Assembly (NCBI GenBank): GCA_947452555.1
Contig: CANGDH010000010.1
Span: forward strand, 1 to 46,560
From: Bacteroidota bacterium
GTDB taxonomy: Bacteria > Bacteroidota > Bacteroidia > Chitinophagales > Chitinophagaceae
DNA length: 46,560 bases
Reading direction: 5' to 3'
Shown here: piece by piece, positions 18,481 through 27,384 of the stretch
How positions within the stretch are numbered: the first letter of the stretch is position 1
Layout: every line of letters begins with the position of its first letter
Notes under the pieces: model-generated
Database searches by the model: none
Seen by the model: only the letters and a program-made list of their open reading frames with translations
Told to the model about the DNA's origin: nothing
Position numbers and translations under genes: made by a program

Positions 18481-18565
18481 GTTAATTAATGATTCCTTTA
18501 TTCTACAAGTACTCGAAAAATGAGCTTAATTTTGTAATAATTAATAAATAAATAAATTATTATAT

Positions 18566-20758
18566 ATGTCATTAAGAAAAGAAGCGGTTAATTATGTAAG
18601 CCATAATAAACCAACATCACCCAATGTAGCTGGTGCTAAAATCACAGGCATTTTTGGTGAAAGTGTTTTTACTATGAAAACTGCAAGAGAGTACTTAAGT
18701 GATGAAGCATATAAGAGTTTATTAAATAGTAACAAAGGTTCTAAGAAAATTGACCGTGCAGTTGCAAATCAAATTGCAACCGGTATTCGTGCATGGGCTC
18801 AAAATAAAGGGGTAACCCACTTTACGCATTGGTTCCAACCCTTGAGTGGAGCTACTGCAGAAAAACATGATTCATTTTTTACTTTAAAAGCAGACGGAAC
18901 CGCAATCGAAGAATTTGATGGCGCTGCATTAATTCAACAAGAACCGGATGCCTCTTCTTTCCCGAATGGAGGACTAAGAGCTACTTTTGAAGCAAGAGGA
19001 TACTCAGCATGGGACCCTTCATCTCCAGCCTTTATTATTGAAATCGGGAACGGAAAAACTTTATGTATCCCAACAATATTTATTGCTTACACAGGGGAAT
19101 CTTTGGACTACAAAGCACCTTTGATGAAAGCAGTAGAAGCGGTGAACAAAGCGGCTGTAACAGTTTGTAACTATTTTGATAAAAATGTATCTAAGGTAAC
19201 ACCTACCCTAGGTTGGGAGCAAGAATATTTTGTAATCGACGAAGCATTGGTAAATGCACGTCCCGATTTAATTCAATGTGGCCGAACTGTTTTTGGATCT
19301 GCACCTGCAAAAGGACAACAATTGGAAGATCATTATTTTGGATCAATCCCTGAAAGGATTTATGCTTTCATGCGTGATTACGAAAACGAATCTTACAAAT
19401 TGGGTATACCATTAAGAACAAGACATAACGAGGTAGCACCTGCACAATTCGAGTGTGCCCCTATTTTTGAAGAATGTAATATTGCAGTGGATCATAATAT
19501 CCTTTTGATGGATGTTATGACACGTGTTGCAAAGCGTCACCGCTTGGTGGTATTGTTACACGAAAAACCATTTGCTGGTATTAATGGTAGTGGTAAGCAC
19601 AATAACTATAGTATGGCTACCGACACTGGTATTAACTTATTAGCACCAGGTAAAACTCCAAAGACCAACTTAATGTTCTTGACATTCTTCGTCAATACCA
19701 TTAAAGCAGTACATGATTATGCAGACATTTTAAGAGCATCAATTGCTTCCGCTTCCAACGATTTTCGTTTAGGCGCTAACGAAGCCCCTCCTGCAATTAT
19801 CTCCGTGTTTATTGGAGAGTATTTAACCAAAGTCTTAAATGACGTAGAAGCACGTGTTGGTGGAAAATTTGATGAGCAAGATGAAGCTATTTTGAAGTTA
19901 GATTTGCACCGTAGTATACCTGAATTGATGATCGACAATACGGACCGTAACAGAACTTCTCCTTTTGCATTTACTGGAAACAAATTTGAATTCCGTGCGG
20001 TTGGGTCAACAGCTAACTGTGGCCATCCAATGACCGTATTAAATACAATTATAGCAGATACTTTGGTAAAATTTTCACAAGAAGTGGATGCCCTAATTGA
20101 AAAAGGAGATAAGAAAGAGATTGCAATTATGCAAGTAATTCAGAAGTACATTGTAGCTAGCAAGAACATTTTATTTGAAGGTGATGGCTATAGTGAAGCA
20201 TGGCATAAAGAGGCAGAAAAAAGAGGCTTACCAAATTTAAAGACCACACCTGTTGCATTGGATGCAATGGTCACAGAGAAGTCTAAAAAATTATTTAAAG
20301 ACAATGGTATTTTCACACATGCAGAGTTAGAAGCACGATATGAAATTGAATTAGAAACCTATATTAAAAAGGTTCAAATTGAAGCACGTGTAATGGGCGA
20401 TTTAGCAACCAATCACATTATCCCTGCTGCAATTAAATATCAAAATGAATTATTGAAAAATGTAAGCTTATTGCGCGAAGCTGCATTACCAGAAAAATTA
20501 TATAAAGGACAATTAACTTTATTAAAAGATGTAAGTACACATATTCAACAAGTTTATGAATTAGTACATGCAATGGTTGAAGAAAGAAAAGTCGCAAATA
20601 ATATTACAGATTCAAGAGAAAAAGCTATTGCTTATGAAGCAAAAGTTAAAGCGCAATACTTTGATAAGATCCGCTACCACGTTGACAAATTAGAGCAATT
20701 AGTGGACGATGAATTATGGACACTTCCTAAGTACAGAGAATTATTGTTCCTAAGATAA
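18566..20758 (+). CDS. glnN: Glutamine synthetase, type III (GSIII)
   Basis: Large dodecameric glutamine synthetase typical of Bacteroidota and cyanobacteria. The 730 residues have the GSIII hallmarks: FGESVFTMKTAREYLS near the N-terminus, 'THWFQPLSGATAEKHDSFF', then LGWEQEYFVID in the catalytic core. RTRHNEVAPAQFECAPIFEE, GINGSGKHNNYSM, and NRTSPFAFTGNKFEFRAVGS follow, and a helical C-terminal part ends in LPKYRELLFLR. The start has no Shine-Dalgarno sequence, as usual in this phylum. With GSII just upstream, the cell has at least two different ammonia-assimilating enzymes, perhaps used under different nitrogen supply. Confidence 0.97.
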   Translation: MSLRKEAVNYVSHNKPTSPNVAGAKITGIFGESVFTMKTAREYLSDEAYKSLLNSNKGSKKIDRAVANQIATGIRAWAQNKGVTHFTHWFQPLSGATAEKHDSFFTLKADGTAIEEFDGAALIQQEPDASSFPNGGLRATFEARGYSAWDPSSPAFIIEIGNGKTLCIPTIFIAYTGESLDYKAPLMKAVEAVNKAAVTVCNYFDKNVSKVTPTLGWEQEYFVIDEALVNARPDLIQCGRTVFGSAPAKGQQLEDHYFGSIPERIYAFMRDYENESYKLGIPLRTRHNEVAPAQFECAPIFEECNIAVDHNILLMDVMTRVAKRHRLVVLLHEKPFAGINGSGKHNNYSMATDTGINLLAPGKTPKTNLMFLTFFVNTIKAVHDYADILRASIASASNDFRLGANEAPPAIISVFIGEYLTKVLNDVEARVGGKFDEQDEAILKLDLHRSIPELMIDNTDRNRTSPFAFTGNKFEFRAVGSTANCGHPMTVLNTIIADTLVKFSQEVDALIEKGDKKEIAIMQVIQKYIVASKNILFEGDGYSEAWHKEAEKRGLPNLKTTPVALDAMVTEKSKKLFKDNGIFTHAELEARYEIELETYIKKVQIEARVMGDLATNHIIPAAIKYQNELLKNVSLLREAALPEKLYKGQLTLLKDVSTHIQQVYELVHAMVEERKVANNITDSREKAIAYEAKVKAQYFDKIRYHVDKLEQLVDDELWTLPKYRELLFLR

Positions 20759-20784
20759 TTTTTTATAGTAACGAGTTGGCCCCC

Positions 20785-20818
20785 AATCCCGAAGCATTAA
20801 TACTTCGGGATTTTTTTT
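20785..20818 (+). terminator. Rho-independent terminator after GSIII
   Basis: A 10-bp stem AATCCCGAAG/CTTCGGGATT is followed by eight T, 27 nt after the GSIII stop. Confidence 0.92.
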
Positions 20819-20856
20819 CGCCTAACATTCAATGATTTTAAAAAAGCGGGAGCATA

Positions 20857-20886
20857 AAAAAGCCCCGAAAAATTTCGAGGCTTTTT
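20857..20886 (-). terminator. Rho-independent terminator after accC
   Basis: The stem pairs AAAAAGCC with GGCTTTTT and CGAAA with TTTCG around one mismatch, 17 nt past the accC stop on the minus strand, with a T-run on that strand. The flanks also allow plus-strand termination, giving back-to-back terminators between the convergent GSIII and accC. Confidence 0.85.
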
Positions 20887-20903
20887 GGAAATATGACGAA
20901 TGA

Positions 20904-22241
20904 TTATTTCATTTTAAAAGTTTCTAAAAACTTAGTAGTGAAATTACCTTTTCTAAATTCTTCGTTTTGCATTAATTGTAAATGGAAGGGAATGGTTGTA
21001 TGTACCCCTTCAATCACATATTCACTCAATGCTCTATACATCGTATTGATAGCCTCTTCACGTGTTTGTGCCACAGTGATTAATTTTCCAATCATGGAAT
21101 CATAATAAGGAGGTATCACATAACCAGCATAAACATGACTATCAACACGAACACCATGTCCGCCTGGAGTGTGTAATACAGTGATTTTCCCTGGTGAAGG
21201 CCTGAAATCATTATATGGATCCTCTGCATTAATACGACATTCAATTGCATGCAATTGAGGCTCGTAGTTTTTACCAGAAATTTTTTCTCCGGCTGCAATT
21301 TTAATTTGCTCTTTGATTAAATCATAGCTAACTACTTCTTCTGTAACGCAATGCTCTACTTGGATACGTGTATTCATTTCCATGAAATAGAAATTACGAT
21401 TCTTGTCAACCAAGAACTCTACCGTTCCAACACTTTCGTAGTTGATTGCATTAGCAGCTTTAATAGCAGCGTCTCCCATTCTTTGACGAAGCTCTGGTGT
21501 CATAAAAGGTGATGGAGATTCTTCTACCAATTTTTGGTGCCTTCTTTGAATAGAACAATCACGTTCACTCAAATGACAAACATTTCCATATTGGTCTCCT
21601 GCAACTTGGATTTCAATATGTCTTGGTTCTTCCACGAATTTCTCCATGTATAGACCATCATTTTTGAAACTTGCAGCAGCTTCCATTTTAGCATCTCCAA
21701 AAGCTTTTTCAATTTCACTTTCGTTCCATACAACTCTCATCCCCTTTCCACCACCACCAGCAGTTGCCTTGATGATAACAGGATATACTATTTCTTTAGC
21801 TAATTTCTTAGCTGCTTCTACGTTTTCTAATAAACCTTCTCCACCTGGAACTACAGGAACACCTGCTTTAATCATTGTTTCTTTTGCGGTGATCTTGTCT
21901 CCCATTTTATTTATCATCTCTGGGGTAGGTCCAATAAACTTAATCCCATGGTCTGCACAAATTTGAGCAAACTTGGCATTTTCAGCAAGGAAACCATATC
22001 CAGGATGAACAGCGTCGGCGTTTGTGATTTCACAAGCAGCCATGATATGTGGGATATTCAAATAAGACTCTTGTCCTTTTGGGCCACCTATACAAACCGC
22101 TTCGTCTGCGAATTTTACATGCAAGCTATCTTTGTCAGCTGTAGAATAAACGGCAACCGTTTTGATTCCCATTTCTCTACAAGTTCTAATTATACGCAAA
22201 GCAATCTCGCCACGATTGGCTATCAATATCTTTTTAAACAT
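20904..22241 (-). CDS. accC: Acetyl-CoA carboxylase, biotin carboxylase subunit
   Basis: Carboxylates the biotin on BCCP with ATP and bicarbonate, the first half-reaction of acetyl-CoA carboxylase. The 445 residues begin [19 protein letters not shown]. The ATP-grasp domain carries the glycine-rich [12 protein letters not shown] loop and [12 protein letters not shown], with catalytic residues in [18 protein letters not shown]. The C-terminal domain includes ECRINAEDP. It starts 32 nt after accB in a classic accB-accC pair. A propionyl-CoA-type carboxylase is less likely given the short form and the adjacent BCCP. Confidence 0.95.
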   Translation of the reverse strand: MFKKILIANRGEIALRIIRTCREMGIKTVAVYSTADKDSLHVKFADEAVCIGGPKGQESYLNIPHIMAACEITNADAVHPGYGFLAENAKFAQICADHGIKFIGPTPEMINKMGDKITAKETMIKAGVPVVPGGEGLLENVEAAKKLAKEIVYPVIIKATAGGGGKGMRVVWNESEIEKAFGDAKMEAAASFKNDGLYMEKFVEEPRHIEIQVAGDQYGNVCHLSERDCSIQRRHQKLVEESPSPFMTPELRQRMGDAAIKAANAINYESVGTVEFLVDKNRNFYFMEMNTRIQVEHCVTEEVVSYDLIKEQIKIAAGEKISGKNYEPQLHAIECRINAEDPYNDFRPSPGKITVLHTPGGHGVRVDSHVYAGYVIPPYYDSMIGKLITVAQTREEAINTMYRALSEYVIEGVHTTIPFHLQLMQNEEFRKGNFTTKFLETFKMK

Positions 22242-22273
22242 TTGTTGGGGTTGAAATTTGATAATGGAGGTTC

Positions 22274-22738
22274 CTATGCAGGTTGTACCAAAAATAATGG
22301 TTGGTCAAACTCTACGGGACTTGCATCTTCTACCAATACTTTAACGATAGTGCCTTTTACTTCACTTTCGATTTCGTTAAACAATTTCATGGCTTCAATG
22401 ATACATACCACTTTACCTGGGCTAACTTCCATTCCTTCTTCAGCTAATAATGGTTTGTCTGGAGAAGCTCTTCTATAAAAAGTTCCAATCATTGGACTCT
22501 TAATAGTGATTAAATTATCTACAACTGCAGGAGCAGCAGCTACTGGTGCTGCAGGAGCTGAACCAACAGCTACTGGAGCTGGAGCCGCCGCATACATCTG
22601 AGCAGGCGCTGATGTCATAGTGATTTTATCTTCCTTTTGCTTTATTGTTACTTTACCATCTTTATCCTCGATGCTAATTTCTCCAATATTACTCTTGTTT
22701 ACAACCTTGATTAAATCGTGAATTTGTTTTAAGTCCAT
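22274..22738 (-). CDS. accB: Biotin carboxyl carrier protein of acetyl-CoA carboxylase
   Basis: Carries the biotin that shuttles carboxyl groups from AccC to AccAD. The 154 residues begin [17 protein letters not shown]. An N-terminal domain is followed by a flexible Ala/Pro linker (about residues 43-71), then the biotinyl domain from [13 protein letters not shown]. The biotinylated lysine is K118 in [11 protein letters not shown], preceded by the BCCP thumb-type insertion ([11 protein letters not shown]). A TTG nine bases upstream is a possible but less likely start. It is separated from efp by two hairpins, so accBC probably has its own promoter. Confidence 0.96.
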   Translation of the reverse strand: MDLKQIHDLIKVVNKSNIGEISIEDKDGKVTIKQKEDKITMTSAPAQMYAAAPAPVAVGSAPAAPVAAAPAVVDNLITIKSPMIGTFYRRASPDKPLLAEEGMEVSPGKVVCIIEAMKLFNEIESEVKGTIVKVLVEDASPVEFDQPLFLVQPA

Positions 22739-22807
22739 ATTTGGCAATTTTGGGTAAAATTGGGGTTTTTTTATTAAAAATCACAAAAAATGAGTCTTTT
22801 TTTATCA

Positions 22808-22821
22808 AAAATGGCCATTTT
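22808..22821. promoter_or_regulatory. 14-bp perfect palindrome upstream of accB (possible operator)
   Basis: AAAATGGCCATTTT is a perfect 14-bp palindrome 70 nt upstream of the accB start. A second inverted repeat (GGGAAC, 5 nt, GTTCCC) lies at 22835-22851. Both are in the region where the accBC promoter should be; no exact TAnnTTTG box was found there. A role as a repressor site for fatty-acid genes is a guess. Confidence 0.35.
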
Positions 22822-22883
22822 GTGCATAAAAATAGGGAACGCTAGGTTCCCATTATCTATTAAAATTTTCTGAAAAGTAAATA

Positions 22884-22910
22884 AATAGCCCCCGTTTATG
22901 GGGGCTATTT
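22884..22910 (-). terminator. Second hairpin downstream of efp
   Basis: AAATAGCCCC pairs with GGGGCTATTT around a short loop, about 60 nt past the efp stop; the minus strand continues ATTTACTTTTC. It probably backs up the hairpin at 22927-22971. Confidence 0.75.
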
Positions 22911-22926
22911 AAAAATCATAAGAGTG

Positions 22927-22971
22927 TAAATTAAAACAGGCTTAAATTTCAAAAAAGCCTGTTTTAATTTA
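22927..22971 (-). terminator. 17-bp hairpin at the end of efp
   Basis: A perfect 17-bp inverted repeat (TAAATTAAAACAGGCTT and its complement) with an 11-nt loop begins inside the efp stop codon. It is a strong candidate for ending or stabilising the efp transcript and isolates efp from accBC. Confidence 0.8.
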
Positions 22972-23532
22972 CTTTACTCTTTCTACGTATTCGCCATTCT
23001 TAGTATTAATCTTTATTTTCTCTCCTTCGTTTACAAATAAAGGCACCATAACAGTAGCACCAGATTCCAAAGTTGCCGCTTTTAATGCACGAGTTGCAGT
23101 GTCACCTTTCACCCCGTTTTCACAATATGTGATTAATACATCAATTTTCTCAGGCAATTCAGCTCCGATTGGCAATTCGGTCTCTGTATTCATAAATACA
23201 AAAACTTCTGCTCCTTCAATCAAATACTGAGGGGCGTCAATCATCTCTTCTGCCATCACTATTTGTTCAAAAGTCTCATTATTCATTAGGTTATAACCGC
23301 TATCATCCTTGTATAAAAACTGAAAAGTCTTCTTTTCAACTCGCACTGGATAAATGGTTTCGCCACTATTCCAAGTCTTTTCAATTGATCTCTTATTGTC
23401 TACTCCTTTTAATTTAGCCCAAATTTTTGCTGCTGCACGAGCTGTCTTATTCTCTCCAAACTCAACCACAGTGTATAAGTTATTGTCTAATTTTAAGATC
23501 ATCCCACGACTAATGTCTGATGTTGTTGCCAT
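22969..23532 (-). CDS. efp: Elongation factor P with an arginine tip
   Basis: Translation factor that binds between the P and E sites and relieves stalling at polyproline. From the ATG at 23532 the protein is 187 residues, the normal length; the longer frame upstream is not conserved. Domain I starts MATTSDISRGMILKL, and domains II-III are standard with GDTATRALKAATLESGA and a C-terminal KINTKNGEYVERVK. The tip loop is odd. Where most EF-Ps have K-P-G-K-G, this one reads N28-K-T-A-R32-A-A-A-K. Arg32 and its context match the EarP-rhamnosylated type (Pseudomonas has N28-K-S-G-R32). No modification gene is in the window. It lies divergent from sucD. Confidence 0.95.
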   Translation of the reverse strand: MATTSDISRGMILKLDNNLYTVVEFGENKTARAAAKIWAKLKGVDNKRSIEKTWNSGETIYPVRVEKKTFQFLYKDDSGYNLMNNETFEQIVMAEEMIDAPQYLIEGAEVFVFMNTETELPIGAELPEKIDVLITYCENGVKGDTATRALKAATLESGATVMVPLFVNEGEKIKINTKNGEYVERVK

Positions 23533-23564
23533 AAATTTAATTTTTGTTTTGTCTTTGCGAGGGA

Positions 23565-23572
23565 CAAAAGTA
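23565..23572 (-). promoter_or_regulatory. Probable -7 element for efp
   Basis: TACTTTTG on the minus strand fits TAnnTTTG, 32 nt upstream of the efp ATG. No TTG is seen at the usual distance. Confidence 0.45.
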
Positions 23573-23645
23573 CTACTTGCAAGCCATTTATAAAAAAACC
23601 TAGAATTTTTGTTGGAAAATAAGGGTAAAAAAAGGGGTTTTAGCC

Positions 23646-23653
23646 TATTTTTG
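23646..23653 (+). promoter_or_regulatory. Probable -7 element for sucD
   Basis: TATTTTTG fits TAnnTTTG, 26 nt upstream of the sucD ATG. The -33 element is not clear. Confidence 0.45.
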
Positions 23654-23679
23654 CGGCACAAATAACAAATTCAGTCCTC

Positions 23680-24552
23680 ATGTCAGTATTAGTTAACAAA
23701 AATTCGAAGGTCATTGTACAAGGTTTTACCGGTACAGAAGGTAGTTTCCATGCAAGTCAAATGATAGAATATGGTACGCAGTTAGTAGGTGGTGTAACTC
23801 CAGGTAAGGGTGGTTCTACGCATTTAGATAGACCCGTTTTTAATACGGTAGCTGATGCTGTTAAAACTACAGGCGCAGATGTGAGTATTATTTTTGTACC
23901 TCCTGCTTTTGCAGCAGATGCAATTATGGAAGCTGCTGATGCAGGTATCGCCTTAGTGGTTTGTATTACAGAAGGTATTCCAGTTCAAGATATGGTGAAA
24001 GTGAAAAACTTTTTACAAGGAAAAACTACAAGATTAATTGGACCCAATTGTCCAGGTGTTATCACAGCTGATGAAGCAAAAGTGGGTATTATGCCGGGAT
24101 TTATTTTCAAGAAAGGAACCATAGGTATCGTTTCAAAGAGTGGTACATTAACTTATGAAGCAGCTGACCAAGTAGTAAAAGCTGGTTTAGGAATTACCAC
24201 TGCAATTGGTATTGGTGGTGATCCAATTATTGGAACAACTACAAAAGAAGCTGTTGAATTATTAATGAACGACCCTGAAACAGAAGGTATCATTATGATT
24301 GGTGAGATTGGTGGTAGCATGGAAGCAGACGCTGCTAATTGGATTAAAGACAATATGAGAAAGCCAGTTGTAGGATTTATCGCTGGTCAAACAGCGCCTC
24401 CAGGACGTCGTATGGGACATGCTGGTGCAATCATTGGTGGTGCGGACGATACTGCAGAAGCTAAAATGAAAATCATGGCTGCATGTGGAATTCACGTATG
24501 TGCTAGCCCGGCAGACATAGGAAAAACAATGGCTGCTGCATTAAAGAAGTAA
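23680..24552 (+). CDS. sucD: Succinate-CoA ligase, alpha subunit
   Basis: Alpha subunit of succinyl-CoA synthetase in the TCA cycle, converting succinyl-CoA to succinate with formation of ATP or GTP. The 290 residues show the CoA-binding Rossmann start ([19 protein letters not shown]), a GGVTPGKGG loop, GPNCPGVI, and the phosphohistidine H247 in [12 protein letters not shown]. The beta subunit (sucC) is not adjacent, so the two are encoded apart. It is a single-gene unit with a terminator downstream, divergent from efp. Confidence 0.97.
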   Translation: MSVLVNKNSKVIVQGFTGTEGSFHASQMIEYGTQLVGGVTPGKGGSTHLDRPVFNTVADAVKTTGADVSIIFVPPAFAADAIMEAADAGIALVVCITEGIPVQDMVKVKNFLQGKTTRLIGPNCPGVITADEAKVGIMPGFIFKKGTIGIVSKSGTLTYEAADQVVKAGLGITTAIGIGGDPIIGTTTKEAVELLMNDPETEGIIMIGEIGGSMEADAANWIKDNMRKPVVGFIAGQTAPPGRRMGHAGAIIGGADDTAEAKMKIMAACGIHVCASPADIGKTMAAALKK

Positions 24553-24590
24553 TATTTTAACTTCGTTTATCAATAAGCGATTTTTATACG

Positions 24591-24623
24591 AATCCCCTAG
24601 CAATAAATGTTAGGGGATTTTTT
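24591..24623 (+). terminator. Rho-independent terminator after sucD
   Basis: A 9-bp stem AATCCCCTA/TAGGGGATT with a loop of about 11 nt is followed by a T-run. The T-run abuts the promoter of the next gene. Confidence 0.9.
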
Positions 24624-24628
24624 TATTG

Positions 24629-24636
24629 TAAATTTG
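24629..24636 (+). promoter_or_regulatory. -7 element directly before the DAO-family gene
   Basis: TAAATTTG fits TAnnTTTG and ends only 4 nt before the ATG at 24641, which would place the transcription start at or next to the start codon. The -33 region overlaps the sucD terminator and shows no TTG. Confidence 0.4.
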
Positions 24637-24640
24637 TTTT

Positions 24641-25711
24641 ATGAAGTATCTCCCAAATGAAAAGGTTTCCTATTTAATTATAGGACAAGGACTAGTAGGT
24701 ACTTGGATGAGTTATTATTTATCGCAACAATCCCTTACTTTTAAAATAATAAATGATGCTATTATCCCATCCGCTTCGTCGGTTGCGAGTGGTGTTATTA
24801 ATCCTGTTACAGGAAGACGCATTGTTCAAACATGGATGATAGACGAACTACTTCCCTTTGCTATTGAAGCTTATACGCAAATTGGAAATATAATTGGTGA
24901 AGCACTTATACAGCACGCACCAATTATTGCGATACACCCTTCCGAACAAATGAAAGAGAGTTTTGAATATCGTTTGACACACGATAATGTATACCTGGCT
25001 CAAAACAAAATGGAGGACTGGATTCAATATTTTAAAATACCATTTGGCACAGGACAAATTAATGAATGTTATTGGTTAGATTTAAATACGCTCTTGCAGA
25101 AATGGAATACCAAATTAAAATTGGATAATCATTTAATCAATGAAAGATTTGAAATGGATGATTTACAAATATTGGAAGATGAAGTGCAGTGGAAAAATAT
25201 TACTGCTGACCATATTATTTTTTGTGATGGCAATAATAGTATGCAAAATGAATATTTCAATTGCCTACCCTTTGCACCTAATAAAGGCGAAGCATTAATA
25301 GTTAGTATTCCCGGATTGCCCAATACCCATATTTATAAAAACAATGTATCAATAGTTCCATGGAAGGAGGATTTATTTTGGGTAGGTTCCAATTACGAAT
25401 GGACATTTGAAAATGATTTGCCTAGCCCTGCTTTTAAAGAAAAAATGATTGTTGCTTTAGATAGCTTATTGACGGTTCCATATACCATTGTGGACCATTT
25501 GGCGGGCATTAGGCCTGCTAATACACAGAGAAGACCCTTTGTAGGTAAGCATCCTTATTTGCCACAACTAGCTATTTGTAATGGCATGGGCACAAAAGGA
25601 TGTTCATTAGCTCCTTATTTCACAAAACAATTAATTTCAAATATCGAGAACGGGACTTCTATCAATGCAGAAGCCGACGTTCAGAGATTTAGTCAACTTT
25701 TTAAAAAATAA
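24641..25711 (+). CDS. FAD-dependent oxidoreductase, DAO family
   Basis: A 356-residue protein of the D-amino-acid oxidase / glycine oxidase fold. The N-terminal Rossmann motif is LIIGQGLVGTWMSYYL, with the family-typical SVASGVINPVTGRR following. The C-terminal FAD-binding part has HLAGIRPANTQRRPFVGKHP and NGMGTKGCSLAPYF. There is no signal peptide or membrane helix. Related proteins include glycine oxidase (ThiO) and the C-terminal domain of MnmC; the substrate cannot be told from sequence. There is no methyltransferase domain, so it is not full MnmC. A small membrane-protein gene follows 34 nt downstream. Confidence 0.85.
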   Translation: MKYLPNEKVSYLIIGQGLVGTWMSYYLSQQSLTFKIINDAIIPSASSVASGVINPVTGRRIVQTWMIDELLPFAIEAYTQIGNIIGEALIQHAPIIAIHPSEQMKESFEYRLTHDNVYLAQNKMEDWIQYFKIPFGTGQINECYWLDLNTLLQKWNTKLKLDNHLINERFEMDDLQILEDEVQWKNITADHIIFCDGNNSMQNEYFNCLPFAPNKGEALIVSIPGLPNTHIYKNNVSIVPWKEDLFWVGSNYEWTFENDLPSPAFKEKMIVALDSLLTVPYTIVDHLAGIRPANTQRRPFVGKHPYLPQLAICNGMGTKGCSLAPYFTKQLISNIENGTSINAEADVQRFSQLFKK

Positions 25712-25745
25712 ATAAAAACTAATTTAAACTATTAAATCGAAACCC

Positions 25746-26147
25746 ATGAGTAATAAAAATGATTTTTACAATATTCCAATTTCATATCGTAAAATGGAAA
25801 ACCTGCATATTGTATTTTGGTTATTTAAAGATATAGCATGGTGTATGTTTTGGAAACCTTTGGGTATTGCAATGATTATTCCAACCTTAGCTATTTCAAT
25901 TATTATTGCATGGAGAACAAGACAGATTTTTTCTGAACTCTGTCATAATGTGGCTATCACAGTTTGGATTAGTGCCAACTCCTTTTGGATGTGTAGTGAG
26001 TTTTTCGGAGTGGATAATATTGTAGTATTTAATACTATTACAGTGAAGCATCTTGCTATGATTCCGTTTGTTACAGGTGTATTAATACTTGCTTATTACT
26101 ATCTTATTTACAAACCAAAACATCAGGAAGAACCTTCGACTTTATAG
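25746..26147 (+). CDS. Small membrane protein of unknown function
   Basis: A 133-residue protein with three or four predicted membrane helices: one near residues 22-35 (IVFWLFKDIAWCMFW), one at 37-55 (PLGIAMIIPTLAISIIIAW), a weaker one near 67-85 (NVAITVWISANSFWM) and one at 103-122 (MIPFVTGVLILAYYYLIY). Aromatic residues, especially Trp and Phe, are frequent. The C-terminus is short and charged (KPKHQEEP). I recognise no family. It follows the DAO-family oxidoreductase by 34 nt on the same strand and is probably co-transcribed. It ends 16 nt before the convergent MFS gene. Confidence 0.75.
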   Translation: MSNKNDFYNIPISYRKMENLHIVFWLFKDIAWCMFWKPLGIAMIIPTLAISIIIAWRTRQIFSELCHNVAITVWISANSFWMCSEFFGVDNIVVFNTITVKHLAMIPFVTGVLILAYYYLIYKPKHQEEPSTL

Positions 26148-26163
26148 ATTCTACTTTAATTGT

Positions 26164-27315
26164 TTATAAATACTTCTTTAATCGATAGGCTTGAAAAGAG
26201 GTAAGTAAGCCTAAACTTGCAATCGATAAAAAGGCCCATCTTAATCCAATGGCCTGGGACAAAAATCCAATTATTGGTGGGCCAATTAAAAAGCCAAAAA
26301 AACCAATTGAAGAAACAGAAGCTAGTGCAATGCTTACTTTGCTAGCTTCTGTTGTTTTACCTACCGTTCCATAGATAGTTGGTATAACAGAAGATACTCC
26401 GAATCCTACCAACATAAATCCAATACTACTTGTAACTATTTGTGGGAAAGCAACCGATACGACAAGTCCAATAGTTACAATTAAGCCACTCAGAATTAAT
26501 TGCTTTCTAGCACCCCAATAATTTATTAACTGATCGGCAAACATTCTTCCTGTAGTCATACAAGCCATAAAACTAATATAACCAATGGTACGCCATTGGT
26601 CTGCTACTTTTACCACATTTTGAAAGTATACTCCACTCCAGTCAAACATCATTCCTTCACAAATCATATTGCTTAAAGCCACCAAACCAAATTGCAACAT
26701 TAATGGACTTGGCTTAGCCCACATTTTACTAACTGCTTGTTTATTCGTTTCACTAGGTAATAGATATCCATGAGCAAAAAATAAAAAGACCCATCCTACA
26801 ATGGCAACTGTTGAAAATTGTTGTAATGGAGAAATAGACTGCGCTACAAAAAATCCACCTAATAATCCACCTACAAAACCTGCCATACTCCAAAAACCAT
26901 GAAACATAGCAATAATACTTTTCTCAAATAATTTAGACAATGCAGCCGCTTGCGTATTCACTGAAACATTGAACATATTTCCAGCCATCCCAAATAAAAA
27001 TAAACAAATAGCTAATTGAAAAGTGCTAGTTGCAATTCCTAAACTCACTAAAGTAATAGGATAAACAATAGCAGCAATAGTGACAATTTTTTTACTACCA
27101 TATTTTGACGTTAGACTTCCTGAAATTGGGATACCTAAAAAAGAACCAATGGGAAGAAAGAACAACAACCCTCCAAAAGCGCCATCACTTAAACCTAACT
27201 GCGATTTAATGTCGGGAATACGACTTGCCCAGCTTGAAAAGCATAAGCCCGTAAGAAAGAAAAAGCCCGATAATATGATTCGTCTTGTTTTTGGAGATAT
27301 TGTATCTACTGTCAT
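26164..27315 (-). CDS. MFS transporter
   Basis: A major facilitator superfamily protein of 383 residues with about twelve hydrophobic segments. The inter-helix 2-3 loop motif appears as GSLTSKYGSKKI (near residues 62-73), and helix 1 begins RRIILSGFFFLTGLCFSSWASRIPDI. The 'SWASRIPDIK' stretch and overall look recall the YbjJ/fucose-permease-like branch, which exports or imports sugars or small solutes; the substrate is unassigned. The start ATG at 27315 leaves a short hydrophilic N-tail. It is divergent from aspS, with 69 nt between. Confidence 0.88.
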   Translation of the reverse strand: MTVDTISPKTRRIILSGFFFLTGLCFSSWASRIPDIKSQLGLSDGAFGGLLFFLPIGSFLGIPISGSLTSKYGSKKIVTIAAIVYPITLVSLGIATSTFQLAICLFLFGMAGNMFNVSVNTQAAALSKLFEKSIIAMFHGFWSMAGFVGGLLGGFFVAQSISPLQQFSTVAIVGWVFLFFAHGYLLPSETNKQAVSKMWAKPSPLMLQFGLVALSNMICEGMMFDWSGVYFQNVVKVADQWRTIGYISFMACMTTGRMFADQLINYWGARKQLILSGLIVTIGLVVSVAFPQIVTSSIGFMLVGFGVSSVIPTIYGTVGKTTEASKVSIALASVSSIGFFGFLIGPPIIGFLSQAIGLRWAFLSIASLGLLTSFQAYRLKKYL

Positions 27316-27348
27316 GCTGCAAAGATGTATAATTTATGGGAATTGGGC

Positions 27349-27356
27349 TATATTTG
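27349..27356 (+). promoter_or_regulatory. Probable -7 element for aspS
   Basis: TATATTTG fits TAnnTTTG, 28 nt upstream of the aspS ATG. No TTG is seen at the expected spacing. Confidence 0.45.
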
Positions 27357-27384
27357 CAGTCCTATCATATTTCAATAGTTTCAT

